A stretch of 5,911 nucleotides of DNA from JAVKSL01 sp039583695 (lineage in GTDB: Bacteria > Actinomycetota > Acidimicrobiia > Acidimicrobiales > JAJPHD01), in assembly GCA_039583695.1 (NCBI GenBank), contig JAVKSL010000134.1, positions 1-5,911 on the forward strand. The letters are read 5' to 3'. Positions 5,746 to 5,911 of the stretch are shown piece by piece (within the stretch, counting starts at the first letter, position 1; the number at the start of each line of letters is the position of its first letter). Made by a program: the position numbers and the translations under genes. Below the pieces are notes generated by a model. That model was not told where the DNA came from. It did not search any database and saw only the letters and a program-made list of their open reading frames with translations.

Positions 5746-5750
5746 TGAGG
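5746..5750 (+). promoter_or_regulatory. Ribosome binding site of the right-edge gene
   Basis: TGAGG lies 7 bases before ATG 5758-5760, a normal spacing. It is the main support for that start. Confidence 0.5.
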
Positions 5751-5757
5751 CAGACGC

Positions 5758-5911
5758 ATGACACCTCCGGACGAACAGCCTGCACGTGACCGCGCCCAAG
5801 AATGCGACCTTGACAAGATCATGGTGTGCTTCCTTGACTTCGCCAGCTCGGCCGCCGTCGAGGTCCCGTGGACTCGGCTTCTAGCTCGGCGAGTGCCCGG
5901 CTGTCGAACTG
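5758..5911 (+). CDS. 5' part of an unrecognised gene, cut by the window edge
   Basis: An ATG at 5758-5760, with a well-spaced TGAGG, opens a frame that has no stop through the last base, giving 51 complete codons. The protein begins MTPPDEQPARDRAQECDLDK and continues IMVCFLDFASSAAVEVPW; the first 20 residues are charged and the next 18 more hydrophobic. No family is recognised and the product could be anything. It starts 51 bases after the stop of the frameshifted gene on the same strand, so the two may form an operon. The last dozen codons are less typical in composition, and the frame on the opposite strand from the window edge to about 5820 is also open, so a minus-strand gene end is an alternative. 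Confidence 0.45.
   Translation, partial: MTPPDEQPARDRAQECDLDKIMVCFLDFASSAAVEVPWTRLLARRVPGCRT

Noticed and set aside
4943..5761. Plus-strand 272-codon frame
   Set aside because: The first part is antisense to the hydrolase and the rest has Arg/Ser/Pro-rich chance composition; it differs from the protein-like frame at 5461-5706.
5446..5822. Two minus-strand frames of 117 and 108 codons near the right end
   Set aside because: They are antisense to the better-composed plus-strand frame and have no recognisable motif or ribosome site.
1..5911. tRNA, rRNA, CRISPR array, attachment site or riboswitch
   Set aside because: No cloverleaf-like sequence, regularly spaced repeats or recognised aptamer consensus was seen on either strand.

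Overview
The window is G+C-rich throughout, with coding frames that favour G or C in third position and several GTG or weakly led start codons. This composition, with IS982-type and ISAzo13-type transposase remnants, suggests an actinomycete (Actinomycetota). That is inference from style and families; no species marker is present.

Left third (1 to about 1900) is a scar of mobile DNA and gene decay. A minus-strand ISAzo13-family DDE transposase, with catalytic residues visible but both ends abnormal, is joined head-to-head at a seven-T run (973-979) to the 3' third of a plus-strand IS982-family transposase. The IS982 remnant ends near 1300, where it cuts off the 3' end of a minus-strand class I SAM-dependent methyltransferase. 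That methyltransferase also carries an in-frame amber codon (1433-1435), after which family-like sequence continues for about 45 codons.

Middle (about 1900 to 4150): a 403-base gene-free stretch with a G-rich tract and a perfect AGGAGG leads into a plus-strand GNAT acetyltransferase (2295-2870). A pair of overlapping hairpins separates it from two convergent minus-strand genes, read in the order orotate phosphoribosyltransferase (pyrE, 3410-3958) then an ASCH-domain protein (2925-3362). They are 47 bases apart and probably co-transcribed. Both start codons are preceded by almost the same 14-base sequence.

Right third (4150 to 5911): a minus-strand proline iminopeptidase-type alpha/beta hydrolase (4155-5111) with a complete catalytic triad. 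Upstream is a non-coding stretch with a 14-base perfect palindrome. Next comes a plus-strand gene of unknown function (5409-5706) whose reading frame is intact only if one G is skipped at a G5 run; it is easily missed because its main frame has no normal start codon. The window closes with the first 51 codons of another plus-strand gene preceded by a good ribosome binding site (5758 to the edge).

Overall this looks like an accessory region of single housekeeping-like enzymes and decaying genes. I see no CRISPR array, tRNA, rRNA, phage gene or recognised defence system. The most unusual items are the frameshifted orphan gene, the amber-interrupted methyltransferase, and the ASCH-OPRT pair with its repeated start-codon box.
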